36,080 nucleotides of DNA, from positions 1 to 36,080 of the forward strand of contig JAGCBE010000505.1 of NCBI GenBank assembly GCA_017652345.1. The letters are read 5' to 3'. The position numbers and the translations under genes are program-made. Of the stretch, positions 7,720-15,780 are shown piece after piece. Position 1 is the first letter of the stretch. Every line of letters begins with the position of its first letter. The notes under the pieces were generated by a model. That model saw nothing but the letters and a program-made list of their open reading frames with translations. It did no database searches and had not been told where the DNA came from. Origin of the DNA: Methanobrevibacter sp. GTDB taxonomy: Archaea; Methanobacteriota; Methanobacteria; Methanobacteriales; Methanobacteriaceae.

Positions 7720-8016
7720 ATGTTTGGACACAATATATCTTTTCAAGTCACTAAACAACTACTGCTTGAAAAGTTAAGCGTATTTGAGTATAATATAACA
7801 ACAGATTCTAAAACCTGTTTTGTTGCCGGAATTCTAATAAAGCAAAGAAGAATAGAATTTAAAATAATTGAGTATAAGCGAGGACAGATTACTGTAGATG
7901 TAATTGATCCTTTTGCATTTGTAAGAATTCCGAGAAAAACATTTAGAAAGCAAGAAGAAGCAAAGATTTGGATTATGGAATGTTTTGTAAAACTAACTGA
8001 CGAAAGAAACAGATAA
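7720..8016 (+). CDS. small basic hypothetical protein
   Basis: 98 residues from ATG 7720; an in-frame TTG at 7702 is possible but coincides with the TTGGAG ribosome site. The sequence is basic (RRIEFKIIEYKRGQ, RIPRKTFRKQEEAK). It is the last gene before the terminator at 8020. Confidence 0.6.
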   Translation: MFGHNISFQVTKQLLLEKLSVFEYNITTDSKTCFVAGILIKQRRIEFKIIEYKRGQITVDVIDPFAFVRIPRKTFRKQEEAKIWIMECFVKLTDERNR

Positions 8017-8019
8017 CTT

Positions 8020-8053
8020 AAACCAACCTAGCAAAATAGGTTGGTTTCCTTTT
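8020..8053 (+). terminator. rho-independent terminator
   Basis: A perfect 11-bp stem, AAACCAACCTA with TAGGTTGGTTT, a 6-nt loop and a downstream T-rich tract. It separates the small-gene operon from the tail module. Confidence 0.9.
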
Positions 8054-8100
8054 TCTTAAAAAATAACATCTTGAAAATACAATAATTATATCAAAAAATA

Positions 8101-8115
8101 ACTATATATAAATAG
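8101..8115 (+). promoter_or_regulatory. possible late-promoter element
   Basis: ACTATATATAAATAG lies 50 nt before the first fibre gene. Its first 11 bases recur at 16736 in front of the endolysin gene, and neither site has a recognisable -35. It includes TATAAATA, the T4 late-promoter core, which may be coincidence in AT-rich DNA. Confidence 0.3.
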
Positions 8116-8164
8116 TTAGGGAAAACTCTAGCATTGTTTAAAATTCAGAAAGGACTGATAGTAT

Positions 8165-9004
8165 ATGGCAATTTTTACTATTTTAGATTCTATAAGTAGG
8201 TCAGATACATTTCCAATTGAGTTTACGTTTAGTGCAAACTATAATTGCGGAACACTATCTTTAGAAATTGATACACCTTGGAGTGACCAAATGTTATTAG
8301 AGTTACCGTGCATCAATGTTAAAATTTTTAAGAATGATGGCACATTATTTAAAACATTTGATATAAATATGGTTACGGTAAATACTAATTTAAATAAAGG
8401 TTTTGATACTATTAAACCTTACTCAATTCCTTTTTATAATATTCCGAAATCTGGAAAATTTAAAATAACTCCTGTATTTGATAAGTATGCAATTTCTGCA
8501 AGAAATAATCTTATAGAATGTGGAATCGAAGAAGGAGACATTTGGACAACTCCAACAGAAACTTTCGGTGTTACAATAAAATATGATAATGAAAATGTAT
8601 CATCCGGAAGTGGTTCCGAGGGTGGAGGCGGGGGTGAGACTCCTGGTTCAGCAGATCAAGTCACATTTGATCCAACTGGAACAGGTTTATTTTCAACAAA
8701 TGTTCAGGATGCTATAATTGAAGTATTAGGTAAAACTACAACACAATATTCAACAGATACTACCCTTATTGCAGCAAATTGGTCTGGAACTCAATATACA
8801 GTATCAAACAGCAATATTAAATTAAGTTCATATATTTATATTGATATTCCAGATAATTTAACTCAAACTCAATATAATGCTGTTGCTTCTGCAAATCTTG
8901 CTTGCGTTAATCAAACTGCTGGATCTGTTACGTTAGAAGCATTTGGTGATGTTCCTACAATAGATCTTCCAATTACAATTATTGTTCAAAATAAAAATCA
9001 ATAA
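8165..9004 (+). CDS. tail/baseplate fibre-like structural protein
   Basis: 279 residues with AGAAAGGA before the ATG. A beta-rich N-terminal domain (about 1-145) is joined by a Gly-rich linker (SGSGSEGGGGGETPGS) to 'ADQVTFDPTGTGLFSTNVQD', a connector I associate with phage fibre and baseplate proteins. A Thr/Asn-rich C-terminal beta domain of about 85 residues follows (TQYSTDTTLIAANWSG...). Position and architecture suggest a virion adsorption protein that starts the tail module. The exact role (baseplate or fibre) cannot be fixed by eye. Confidence 0.7.
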   Translation: MAIFTILDSISRSDTFPIEFTFSANYNCGTLSLEIDTPWSDQMLLELPCINVKIFKNDGTLFKTFDINMVTVNTNLNKGFDTIKPYSIPFYNIPKSGKFKITPVFDKYAISARNNLIECGIEEGDIWTTPTETFGVTIKYDNENVSSGSGSEGGGGGETPGSADQVTFDPTGTGLFSTNVQDAIIEVLGKTTTQYSTDTTLIAANWSGTQYTVSNSNIKLSSYIYIDIPDNLTQTQYNAVASANLACVNQTAGSVTLEAFGDVPTIDLPITIIVQNKNQ

Positions 9005-9034
9005 GTAATTCATTAAAAAGAAAGGGTGAAAATA

Positions 9035-10594
9035 ATGTCAGTATTTATGGGTATACCCTCTTATGGTGTTCCGGATGGTGGTATAGATTCTGATAATATA
9101 TCATATTCTAATCAATCAATGCAAAATGTATCAACAACAAAACAAGCGTTAGACTATTTAATGACAAATAAGGTTACAGTTGTTTCTGGAAAAGGACTAT
9201 CTGCAAATGATTTTACAAATGCATTGAAAACAAAATTAGATAATCTTAAAGAACAAATATCTTTTTCTATTGTTGATAGTTTTCCGGCAGAAGGAGAAGA
9301 AGGAGTTCTTTATATAGATACAGATACCGGACTATTTTATGTTTGGGATAATACTACATCTAAATATGATGTTCTTGTAATGAACATGACAATGACTACT
9401 GCTGAATGGGTAACTTGGTTAGCGAATAATCCAACTAAAAAAGTTATTCCAAAAGGATTAGTTTGTATAGAATTAAAACCAATCACTGGAACTTCTCCCG
9501 TTCAATATAAAACATTTGTTAAGGTTGGAGATGGAACAACTGAATTCAATAACCTTAAATATGTAACTTATACTGATATGATTGGTGCTACAGATAGTGT
9601 TGCAGGTTCAGAAGGTTTAGTTCCGGCACCTGCTGCTGGATATGAAGCAAGATATTTAGCCGGAGATGGAACTTGGAAAGAATTAACAAATGGTGCTTTA
9701 TATAGAGTTAAAGGTGGAACACCTAATGCAGGTGGAGGAACAGATATTATTATTGTTGAGAAATCTGTTGACGGTGGTTCTACTTGGAAAATGATATCTG
9801 TCACTGGTGAAGATGCACAAATCGGTGCAACAGAAACATTTGATCTTGGAATTTTTGCCACAGTTGTTGGAACAGATGATGAAATTGGAAAAATAAAAAG
9901 GGCATTACTTCCATCTATGAAACCAGCTACTTCTTCAACTATTGGTGGAGTTATTGTAGGATCAGATTTCAGTGTATCCAATGATGGAACAATCAGCATT
10001 GCAAATTCACCTACCGGTGGGGAACAGACAACATCAAGTCTTAGAAAATTCACATATGATGCAGATGGTTTAATCACAGGATCTACAGCGGTTTCAGATG
10101 AAAATATTGTCAGTTTAATCACATATAACACATCAACATCTACACCTACACTACAATATGTAACCTTAGCTGGTGGAGATGCAACGGTTATAGCAACTCC
10201 AGAAACATCTGTCGATACCACAAGTTCTGGAAAGTTGAGTAAAAACCTAATTACTGCCGGAGCTGTAAATACAGCAGTTGAAGCTATGAAATATACAACT
10301 TCTGCTGCTGGATCTGGAAAAACACTGACTGCATTAAGTCAAACAGACGGTGTTCTAAGTGCTACATTCGGAGATATTTCTGTTACATCTTCACAAATTA
10401 GTAATAAAGATACAACTCTAGTTCAGTCAATATCACTAAATGGTGGAACCCAAACAACACCTACAAGCGGAAATGTTAATCTAAATGTTGCAACAGGACT
10501 ACAATATAAAAATAGTTCTGGAACAACTACAGATGCAACAATGACAAATGGTAAAATAGATCTAACTGATTTAACTCTTATATTTGTGCCATAA
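9035..10594 (+). CDS. large tail fibre-like protein
   Basis: 519 residues. ATG 9035 lies 8 nt after AAAGGG; the in-frame GTG at 9026 overlaps that site. The protein is low-complexity and beta-rich, with Thr, Ser, Gly and Asn, as in phage fibres. Visible segments are 'GKGLSANDFTNALKTKLDNL' (about 52-75), 'EEGVLYIDTDTGLFYVWDN' (about 92-110) and repeats such as 'GSGKTLTALSQTDGVLSATF' near 425, resembling 'GSGKYISAIKETDGKIEAT' in the next fibre. It probably forms a trimeric fibre for host binding. An IS607-type element lies directly downstream, between this gene and the next fibre. Confidence 0.75.
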   Translation: MSVFMGIPSYGVPDGGIDSDNISYSNQSMQNVSTTKQALDYLMTNKVTVVSGKGLSANDFTNALKTKLDNLKEQISFSIVDSFPAEGEEGVLYIDTDTGLFYVWDNTTSKYDVLVMNMTMTTAEWVTWLANNPTKKVIPKGLVCIELKPITGTSPVQYKTFVKVGDGTTEFNNLKYVTYTDMIGATDSVAGSEGLVPAPAAGYEARYLAGDGTWKELTNGALYRVKGGTPNAGGGTDIIIVEKSVDGGSTWKMISVTGEDAQIGATETFDLGIFATVVGTDDEIGKIKRALLPSMKPATSSTIGGVIVGSDFSVSNDGTISIANSPTGGEQTTSSLRKFTYDADGLITGSTAVSDENIVSLITYNTSTSTPTLQYVTLAGGDATVIATPETSVDTTSSGKLSKNLITAGAVNTAVEAMKYTTSAAGSGKTLTALSQTDGVLSATFGDISVTSSQISNKDTTLVQSISLNGGTQTTPTSGNVNLNVATGLQYKNSSGTTTDATMTNGKIDLTDLTLIFVP

Positions 10595-10785
10595 GTAATT
10601 AACAATCTTATAAAATGTTATTAAAAATTCAATAAATATAAATATACTGTTTGGATAGTTATACAAAGTTTGTTCTAATATAAGATTTATACTAATTTTT
10701 AATCATAAAATATAAAGTTCTTGAACTATATAAGTAACAACATAATTTAAGTTGTTAAATATGATTTGAAAGGATTTTATATTTC

Positions 10786-11424
10786 ATGCAAACGGTTTAT
10801 TTAAGTATTCACAAAGTGGCATCCATTCTTGGGGTCACTCCTCAAACATTGAGAAAATGGGATGAGTCCGGTTATTTTATCCCGGCTCAAAGACGAGGCA
10901 ACGGATATAGGTACTATACAAAACAACAGGTTGAAGAATTTTCGGAAAAGTATAATACTTCTAAAAATTCTTATCGTAAAAATATTGGTTACTGTAGGGT
11001 TTCTACATCTAAACAAAAGGATGACCTCCTAAGACAGTGTGAAAACATTGAACTTTATCTTAAATCATTAAAACAGCCTTATGATATTATAAAAGATATC
11101 GGTAGTGGAATCAATTATTCTAAAAAAGGTCTTTGTGAACTTTTGGAACTTATTTGTAAAAATAAGGTTGACACTGTTTATGTACTTTATAAAGATAGAC
11201 TTGTAAGATTTGGTTTTGAGTTAATTCAAAAAATAGCAGATTTACATGGAACTAATATTGTTATATTAGATAATGAAGACAAAACTAAAGAACAGGAATT
11301 AGTAGAAGATCTTATGCAAATAATAACTGTGTTTAGTTGTAGGTTTCATGGGAAAAGAGCTACAAAAACAAAACAGCTTATGAATGACCTTTTGGAAGAA
11401 GATGATTTAGATGTTAAGGGGTAA
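10786..11424 (+). CDS. tnpA: IS607-type serine recombinase TnpA
   Basis: 212 residues. A MerR-like helix-turn-helix at about 5-55 (VASILGVTPQTLRKWDESG...GYRYYT) is followed by a serine-resolvase domain with the catalytic Ser in 'GYCRVSTSKQ' (S73) and conserved 'YKDRLVRFGFELI' later. This HTH-first order is specific to the IS607 family, which moves through a circular intermediate with little target specificity. It overlaps the start of tnpB by 14 nt. The length is normal and no damage is seen, so the element could still be active. Confidence 0.93.
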   Translation: MQTVYLSIHKVASILGVTPQTLRKWDESGYFIPAQRRGNGYRYYTKQQVEEFSEKYNTSKNSYRKNIGYCRVSTSKQKDDLLRQCENIELYLKSLKQPYDIIKDIGSGINYSKKGLCELLELICKNKVDTVYVLYKDRLVRFGFELIQKIADLHGTNIVILDNEDKTKEQELVEDLMQIITVFSCRFHGKRATKTKQLMNDLLEEDDLDVKG

Positions 11425-12670
11425 GTCTGTAAAATTATTACCAACAAAAGAACAGGAACAATTATTTATTCAATTTGCGGGTGCCAGAAGATTCGCTTAT
11501 AATTGGGCATTATCTAGGGAGATAACAACATTTGAAAATCATGAAAAGTTTATATCTGTCAATGACTTATGTCATGAAATTGTTATTCTAAAGAAAACAG
11601 ATGATGATTTCAAATGGTTATTAGATATAAGTTGTGATGTTGTTAAACAAGCTATAAAAGACTTAGGTAATGCCTATTCCAGATTCTTTAGTATGCAAAA
11701 GAAACAAGGTTATCAAAGGTTCACTAAAAACACAATTAAACATTCTCAAATCACTGGAAAGAAACTTACATCATATGACATGAATGGACATCCAAAATAT
11801 AAGAAGAGGTCGAACTGTCAACATTCTTTTCATTTAGATTGTATGCAAGTTAAATTCAGGAATAATTATGCGTTTATTCAAAAGATTGGTTTTGTTAAAA
11901 TAGCAAATAGTAATGTATTTCCACAAGGTAAATCCGGCAAAGATTTTAAAATAGCTAATGCTAAGGTTAAATTTGATGGTAAATATTGGGTTCTTTGTGG
12001 TGCTGTTGAAACAAATGTTGAAAAATTAACATATGATAAAACGGAACCGCTTGGAGTTGACGTAGGATTAAAGGATACTGCTATTCTATCAAATGGAATT
12101 AAATATAAAAATATAAATAAAACACAGAAAGTGAAAAAACTTGAAAAGAGAAAAAAGCGACTACAAAAACAGTGTTCAAGAAAATATGATATGAATAATA
12201 AAAACAAGTCATATAAAAAGACACATAACATAGTCAAACTTGAAAAACAAATAAGGTTAATAGACAGAAAATTATCAAACATAAGAAAAGATTATCGACA
12301 TCAAATAACAACACAAATTGTAAAGAGAAATCCAATCTTCATATGTGTTGAGGATTTGAATGTTGAAGGAATGAAAAGAAACAAACATCTATCGAAATCA
12401 GTTTCTGATCAAGGACTAGGATATATTTTATCATACTTTGAATATAAATGTGATCAATATGATATCACGCTATATAAAGCAGATAGATTTTATTCATCCT
12501 CTAAAACCTGTTCGTGTTGTGGGAATATTAAAAATGATCTAAAACTATCGGATAGAATTTATAAATGTTCTATTTGTGGAACTGTAATTGATAGAGACAT
12601 AAATGCTGCCATAAACCTCAGAGAATATGGTCAACAAATATTTAATAAATCTATAAATCAAGCATCCTAA
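11411..12670 (+). CDS. tnpB: IS607-associated TnpB RNA-guided nuclease
   Basis: 419 residues. RuvC-like residues are D217 (GVDVGLKD), E314 (VEDLNVEG) and D396 (DRDINAA). A zinc finger is intact: C367/C370 (TCSCCG) and C386/C389 (KCSICG). A Lys-rich helix (VKKLEKRKKRLQKQ, about 240) lies between. TnpB cuts DNA guided by an omega-RNA derived from the element's right end, which helps the element persist after excision. It starts inside tnpA by overlap, with no separate strong ribosome site. It belongs to a different TnpB branch from the two zinc-less genes at 5087 and 27235. Confidence 0.93.
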   Translation: MLRGKSVKLLPTKEQEQLFIQFAGARRFAYNWALSREITTFENHEKFISVNDLCHEIVILKKTDDDFKWLLDISCDVVKQAIKDLGNAYSRFFSMQKKQGYQRFTKNTIKHSQITGKKLTSYDMNGHPKYKKRSNCQHSFHLDCMQVKFRNNYAFIQKIGFVKIANSNVFPQGKSGKDFKIANAKVKFDGKYWVLCGAVETNVEKLTYDKTEPLGVDVGLKDTAILSNGIKYKNINKTQKVKKLEKRKKRLQKQCSRKYDMNNKNKSYKKTHNIVKLEKQIRLIDRKLSNIRKDYRHQITTQIVKRNPIFICVEDLNVEGMKRNKHLSKSVSDQGLGYILSYFEYKCDQYDITLYKADRFYSSSKTCSCCGNIKNDLKLSDRIYKCSICGTVIDRDINAAINLREYGQQIFNKSINQAS

Positions 12671-12790
12671 AAGCGATTTATAGATATGTACTGCGAACGC
12701 ATCGCAGGAATTTAAGCCTTTGGAGCGTTATATCAAACGAGAGTAGCTTATTGCAAAATCGAACGCTATGAAGAAGGAATATAAAGAAAT
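12660..12790 (+). ncRNA. candidate TnpB omega-RNA (reRNA) region
   Basis: In TnpB elements the guide RNA is transcribed from the 3' end of tnpB through the right end of the element. This 130-nt stretch has no gene, is less AT-rich than the other intergenic DNA, and can fold (for example TGCGA-ACGCA-TCGCA at about 12691-12705, and GAGCGTTAT near 12723 against related GAACGCTAT near 12762). Boundaries and guide are not determined. Confidence 0.45.
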
Positions 12791-12898
12791 ACATAAAACT
12801 TTAGTAGCTTTTATTATTGTTTTATGTTGCGTAAAATTAAAAGCACTCTCATTAGAATATTATTTTGAGAGTACATCTATAAAGAGGTGATTATTAAG

Positions 12899-14872
12899 AT
12901 GGAAATGAAAATAAAATCACAGGTACAATTTAATGATGATTTGTCTCAAAGATCGAATATTGTTTCAGGGGATAGTTTATCGAATTCATTTGCAAAAATT
13001 CATCATGATTTAAATGATTATGAAATTGCAGCAAACATAGCAGCAAATGATAGACCGAAAAATTTACTATATATTCATGATATTCTGTCTGATAGTGTTT
13101 CAACTGCAACAGAAGAAATATTGGGTTATCCTATTGAAGCCGGAACATATGTGTATAGTGCAGAAATTTATACCGTTCAAAATCCAAGTGTTGCAAATGT
13201 TACAAAAATAGAATTTCTAGGAGCGGATGGAAATACAGTTGTTGGAACTTGCAATATAGCTTGCGATACTAAAAAAGAAGAGCATATAAATGTAACATTA
13301 TCAGATGAAGCATATTATATAAAATATTACAGAGATACTTATTCTTCCGAAACAGTTGGTTATTTAAAAACTTCAAAACAAATGATTTGTCTACCAAATG
13401 TTTATGCTGCTTTTCCAGAATATACTATGTATGCTCCATCCCTAGGAGAAACATTTTTAGAAGTGGAAGATTCTGTAAAAACATATGATGTTCAAGACAC
13501 ATATAATTCTTCAAGTTATAAAGCAATTAGTGGTAAAGGTGTTGCTGCTGCATTGGAGACTTTAGATGTTTTATCTGTTGGGGGCAGTGGCAAGTACATT
13601 TCTGCAATCAAAGAGACAGACGGGAAAATTGAAGCAACTGCTGAAACTATGGATACAACCCCCACAGAAAACAGTACAGTGCCAGTGACAAGCGGCGGTG
13701 TAGCGGCAAGTCAGGCGTTGCAAGAAACTGAAATCGGCATCGTTGCAAACGCAGGGGCGAAGAATTATTGTCCTTATAATAGCTTGACTGCCGACAGTGC
13801 CAAAACAATTATTGATAAACAGCCTATCAATCTTCCGGCAGGAACTTATGTGCTGAGTTGTTCAGTAACAGCATCAACTAACTCTATTGCTGTTAGACTT
13901 CTTAAAGACGACACATCGTTATGGAATAAAACGATATCCAATACCGGCGGATTGATAACTGAAGAATTAACGATAACGGATAATGCTAATCAGATAACAT
14001 TATATACCGGAGTTGCGAACACAATAAGCAATATCATGATCCGTTCCGCCGCAATATCCGATGCCTCCTATCAGCCTTACGCCAAAACTAACCGCGAACT
14101 TACGGTCGCAGAGGATGAGGATAGAGCAGCACTGATTCAGCAGGTTGATGCGGGAGCGAAGAATCTCAGTCCGGTTGCTAGCGGTGGTAACGGAGCACAA
14201 AATTTTTTCCAATCGGATGTTTTCGATTTTCCGGCGGGAAACTACATTTTGTATCTCGGCAATATCACGACAGACGCGACCGGCAATGTGAACCAAGTCG
14301 CATTTTACGGAGCAGATTCGCAGAATGTCGGTGAATCGCAGTATTACTACATAAGTCGCGGAAATGGCGTTTATATCCCGTTTGTTGTGACAGCGGAGTG
14401 TAAGTATGTCCGGATATATGCAGGCAGCAATAACAGCGGTTCGGCTGGTAAAACAATGACATTTACAAATATGATGATCTGCACCGCCGCAGATTGGGCT
14501 GTATCGCAGAAGTTTGTACCGTATGCGCCGACAAACAGAGAGTTATACGAGATGATTCAGGCGCTGCAAAACGGGGGGATTGTTAATCTTGTGTACGGTA
14601 TGGGAGAAGAAATCCCGAATAACAGTGATCTTGATGATTATAAAACGCCGGGTACGTTCTATGTTCTTAATAATACAAATGCATCAACGATAGCTAATAA
14701 GCCGATTGGTGGTAGTGGCTTTAGACTTATCGTTTCGTTCACAAGTGCGACTAACCGCCAGAGACAAGAATTTTACAAGCCGAACACCCCAGATGTTATT
14801 TATATCAGAAATATTGGTACAGACGGGAATTGGAGTGGTTGGTATCAGTTTAACGGAACCGCAGTAACCTAA
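12899..14872 (+). CDS. mosaic tail fibre/receptor-binding protein with pyocin-knob C-terminus
   Basis: 657 residues from ATG 12899, which follows AAAGAGG; the in-frame GTG at 12887 overlaps that site. Three related beta-sandwich units begin PKNLLYIHD (about 56), GAKNYCPYNS (about 282) and GAKNLSPVAS (about 417). Each has 'PAGTYV'-like and 'Y(A/M)PxxRE'-like ends and resembles a carbohydrate-binding module. The end (about 570-657; DYKTPGTFYVLNN...NWSGWYQF) matches the pyocin-knob pattern of receptor-binding proteins. Base composition changes inside the gene: hand counts are 16/60 GC at 12961-13020 but 28/60 and 30/60 at 14221-14280 and 14281-14340. The C-terminal part from about 13,640 was probably acquired from another phage and alters host recognition. 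Confidence 0.82.
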   Translation: MEMKIKSQVQFNDDLSQRSNIVSGDSLSNSFAKIHHDLNDYEIAANIAANDRPKNLLYIHDILSDSVSTATEEILGYPIEAGTYVYSAEIYTVQNPSVANVTKIEFLGADGNTVVGTCNIACDTKKEEHINVTLSDEAYYIKYYRDTYSSETVGYLKTSKQMICLPNVYAAFPEYTMYAPSLGETFLEVEDSVKTYDVQDTYNSSSYKAISGKGVAAALETLDVLSVGGSGKYISAIKETDGKIEATAETMDTTPTENSTVPVTSGGVAASQALQETEIGIVANAGAKNYCPYNSLTADSAKTIIDKQPINLPAGTYVLSCSVTASTNSIAVRLLKDDTSLWNKTISNTGGLITEELTITDNANQITLYTGVANTISNIMIRSAAISDASYQPYAKTNRELTVAEDEDRAALIQQVDAGAKNLSPVASGGNGAQNFFQSDVFDFPAGNYILYLGNITTDATGNVNQVAFYGADSQNVGESQYYYISRGNGVYIPFVVTAECKYVRIYAGSNNSGSAGKTMTFTNMMICTAADWAVSQKFVPYAPTNRELYEMIQALQNGGIVNLVYGMGEEIPNNSDLDDYKTPGTFYVLNNTNASTIANKPIGGSGFRLIVSFTSATNRQRQEFYKPNTPDVIYIRNIGTDGNWSGWYQFNGTAVT

Positions 14873-14975
14873 AATGATTCAGGAGATTTAATCCGGAACG
14901 TGCAGTTTGTCTTACTTCACACTGTCCGAAAACATCTCAAGTGTGCGATATTATAAAGAAAGGATGATATTATAT

Positions 14976-15311
14976 ATGACATCCACAACATACAGAATTA
15001 AATTAAATGATGGGACTATTATTGAAAATCTAATTTTGAATAATGATACATATATTTGTAATCTTACATTATCGGAGGAATTATTTTCAGATGTGAATCT
15101 TGTTCATGTTGAAATTACAAAAATAACCGAAATTGATAATGAAGTTTATGAAGTCACAACTAATTATTCAAACATGAAATTAGTTCAATTCCAAACATAT
15201 TTAACTCAATCTTGGTTTATAATTAAACAAAAAACAAGTCAAGAATTAGCTTTAGAAGATGTAACTGCAAAATTAGATTTTATTGCAATGATGGAGGATA
15301 TTGAGCTATGA
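14976..15311 (+). CDS. small tail-associated protein upstream of XkdX-like gene
   Basis: 111 residues. ATG 14976 follows AAAGAAAGGATG with the leader layout seen at other structural genes; an in-frame TTG at 14907 lies in the GC-richer segment and is probably a remnant. The protein is beta-rich (TYRIKLNDGTIIENLILNN) with a helical end (TSQELALEDVTAKLDFIAMM). Its place just before an XkdX-like gene, with a 4-nt overlap, suggests an XkdW-like tail accessory protein by position only. Confidence 0.65.
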   Translation: MTSTTYRIKLNDGTIIENLILNNDTYICNLTLSEELFSDVNLVHVEITKITEIDNEVYEVTTNYSNMKLVQFQTYLTQSWFIIKQKTSQELALEDVTAKLDFIAMMEDIEL

Positions 15312-15454
15312 GTAAGAATTTTGAAAAAGTAAAAAGATATTATGATCTTGAACTTTGGGATATTGAGAAGGTTTATTCTGCCGTTGGAAAATGGATTACA
15401 GAAGAAGAATTTGAACTAATCACCGGAGAAAAATATTTGAATAATGAAAAATAA
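15308..15454 (+). CDS. XkdX-like small tail protein
   Basis: 48 residues, starting inside the previous stop (ATGA at 15308-15311). The pattern is that of the XkdX family: KVKRYYDLELWDIEKVYSAV followed by GKWITEEEFELITGEKY, matching the usual '(I)KxFYexgLWtxxmVxxAVxxgWIT.eeyxeITGe'. These small proteins sit at the end of tail/fibre clusters in Firmicutes phages such as PBSX. A terminator follows 5 nt later. Confidence 0.85.
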   Translation: MSKNFEKVKRYYDLELWDIEKVYSAVGKWITEEEFELITGEKYLNNEK

Positions 15455-15458
15455 AATT

Positions 15459-15491
15459 AAACCCACTGGATCAAATTCCAGTGGGTTTTTC
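15459..15491. terminator. terminator between convergent operons
   Basis: AAACCCACTGGA pairs with TCCAGTGGGTTT over a short loop, with TTTTT on the plus-strand side and A-rich sequence on the other. It ends the tail operon on the plus strand and abuts the minus-strand gene ending at 15492, so it may work in both directions. Confidence 0.9.
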
Positions 15492-15755
15492 TTAATCAAT
15501 AACTTCTCTAAATACATAAACAGGAACTGAAATTTTATTACAATCTTCAGTAAGCCACCAAGTATTTTCCCATTCATCCATTCCAATAGTTTTTCCAAAT
15601 CCATGGTACATAAATTTATACTCATCTGTTTTACTAATTGTATCTGTATACAATTCTCTTTTTGCAATTTCTTCCGCTTCTTGTTCAGAACAATAATCCT
15701 TTCTTACAGCAAGAAGATATCCTTTATCATCTGCGAATTTCATGTAATTGGTCAT
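15492..15755 (-). CDS. small acidic hypothetical protein
   Basis: 87 residues. The ATG at 15755 lies about 10 nt after AAGGAAAGG; an upstream in-frame TTG at 15764 is too close to that site. The sequence has a helix (SEQEAEEIAKRELYTD) and Trp/Tyr-rich middle (EWENTWWLTED) and ends VPVYVFREVID. It is downstream of the 3D-domain gene on the same strand. Function unknown. Confidence 0.65.
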   Translation of the reverse strand: MTNYMKFADDKGYLLAVRKDYCSEQEAEEIAKRELYTDTISKTDEYKFMYHGFGKTIGMDEWENTWWLTEDCNKISVPVYVFREVID

Positions 15756-15780
15756 TTTAATCAAATCCTTTCCTTAGTTT

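Larger units (their letters stand above)
10640..12880 (+). mobile_element. IS607-family element (ends approximate)
   Basis: A serine-resolvase TnpA overlaps a TnpB with intact catalytic and zinc residues, the standard IS607 gene order. The element sits between two fibre genes. IS607 elements lack terminal inverted repeats and target-site duplications, so I cannot place the ends. The 3' flank contains inverted repeats at 12791-12827 (ACATAAAAC with GTTTTATGT) and 12845-12872 (ACTCTCA with TGAGAGT). The 5' flank (10595-10785) is AT-rich with no gene. Confidence 0.75.

Noticed and set aside
8107..8114. T4-type late promoter TATAAATA as proof of a T4-like sigma
   Set aside because: The 8-mer also occurs in other AT-rich spots (for example near 22361), so by itself it is not informative; kept only as a weak element shared with 16736.
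9568..10221. 217-codon open frame on the minus strand
   Set aside because: It lies wholly inside the fibre gene at 9035, has no ribosome site, and its Pro/Val/Ser-rich product is the usual antisense shadow of Gly/Thr/Asn-rich coding sequence.
11878..12282. 134-codon minus-strand frame that looks like a membrane protein
   Set aside because: The Phe/Leu-rich product is the antisense of Lys/Asn-rich TnpB sequence; no ribosome site or promoter.
12887..12898. GTG at 12887 as start of the mosaic fibre gene
   Set aside because: The codon overlaps the AAAGAGG ribosome site, while ATG 12899 has acceptable spacing.
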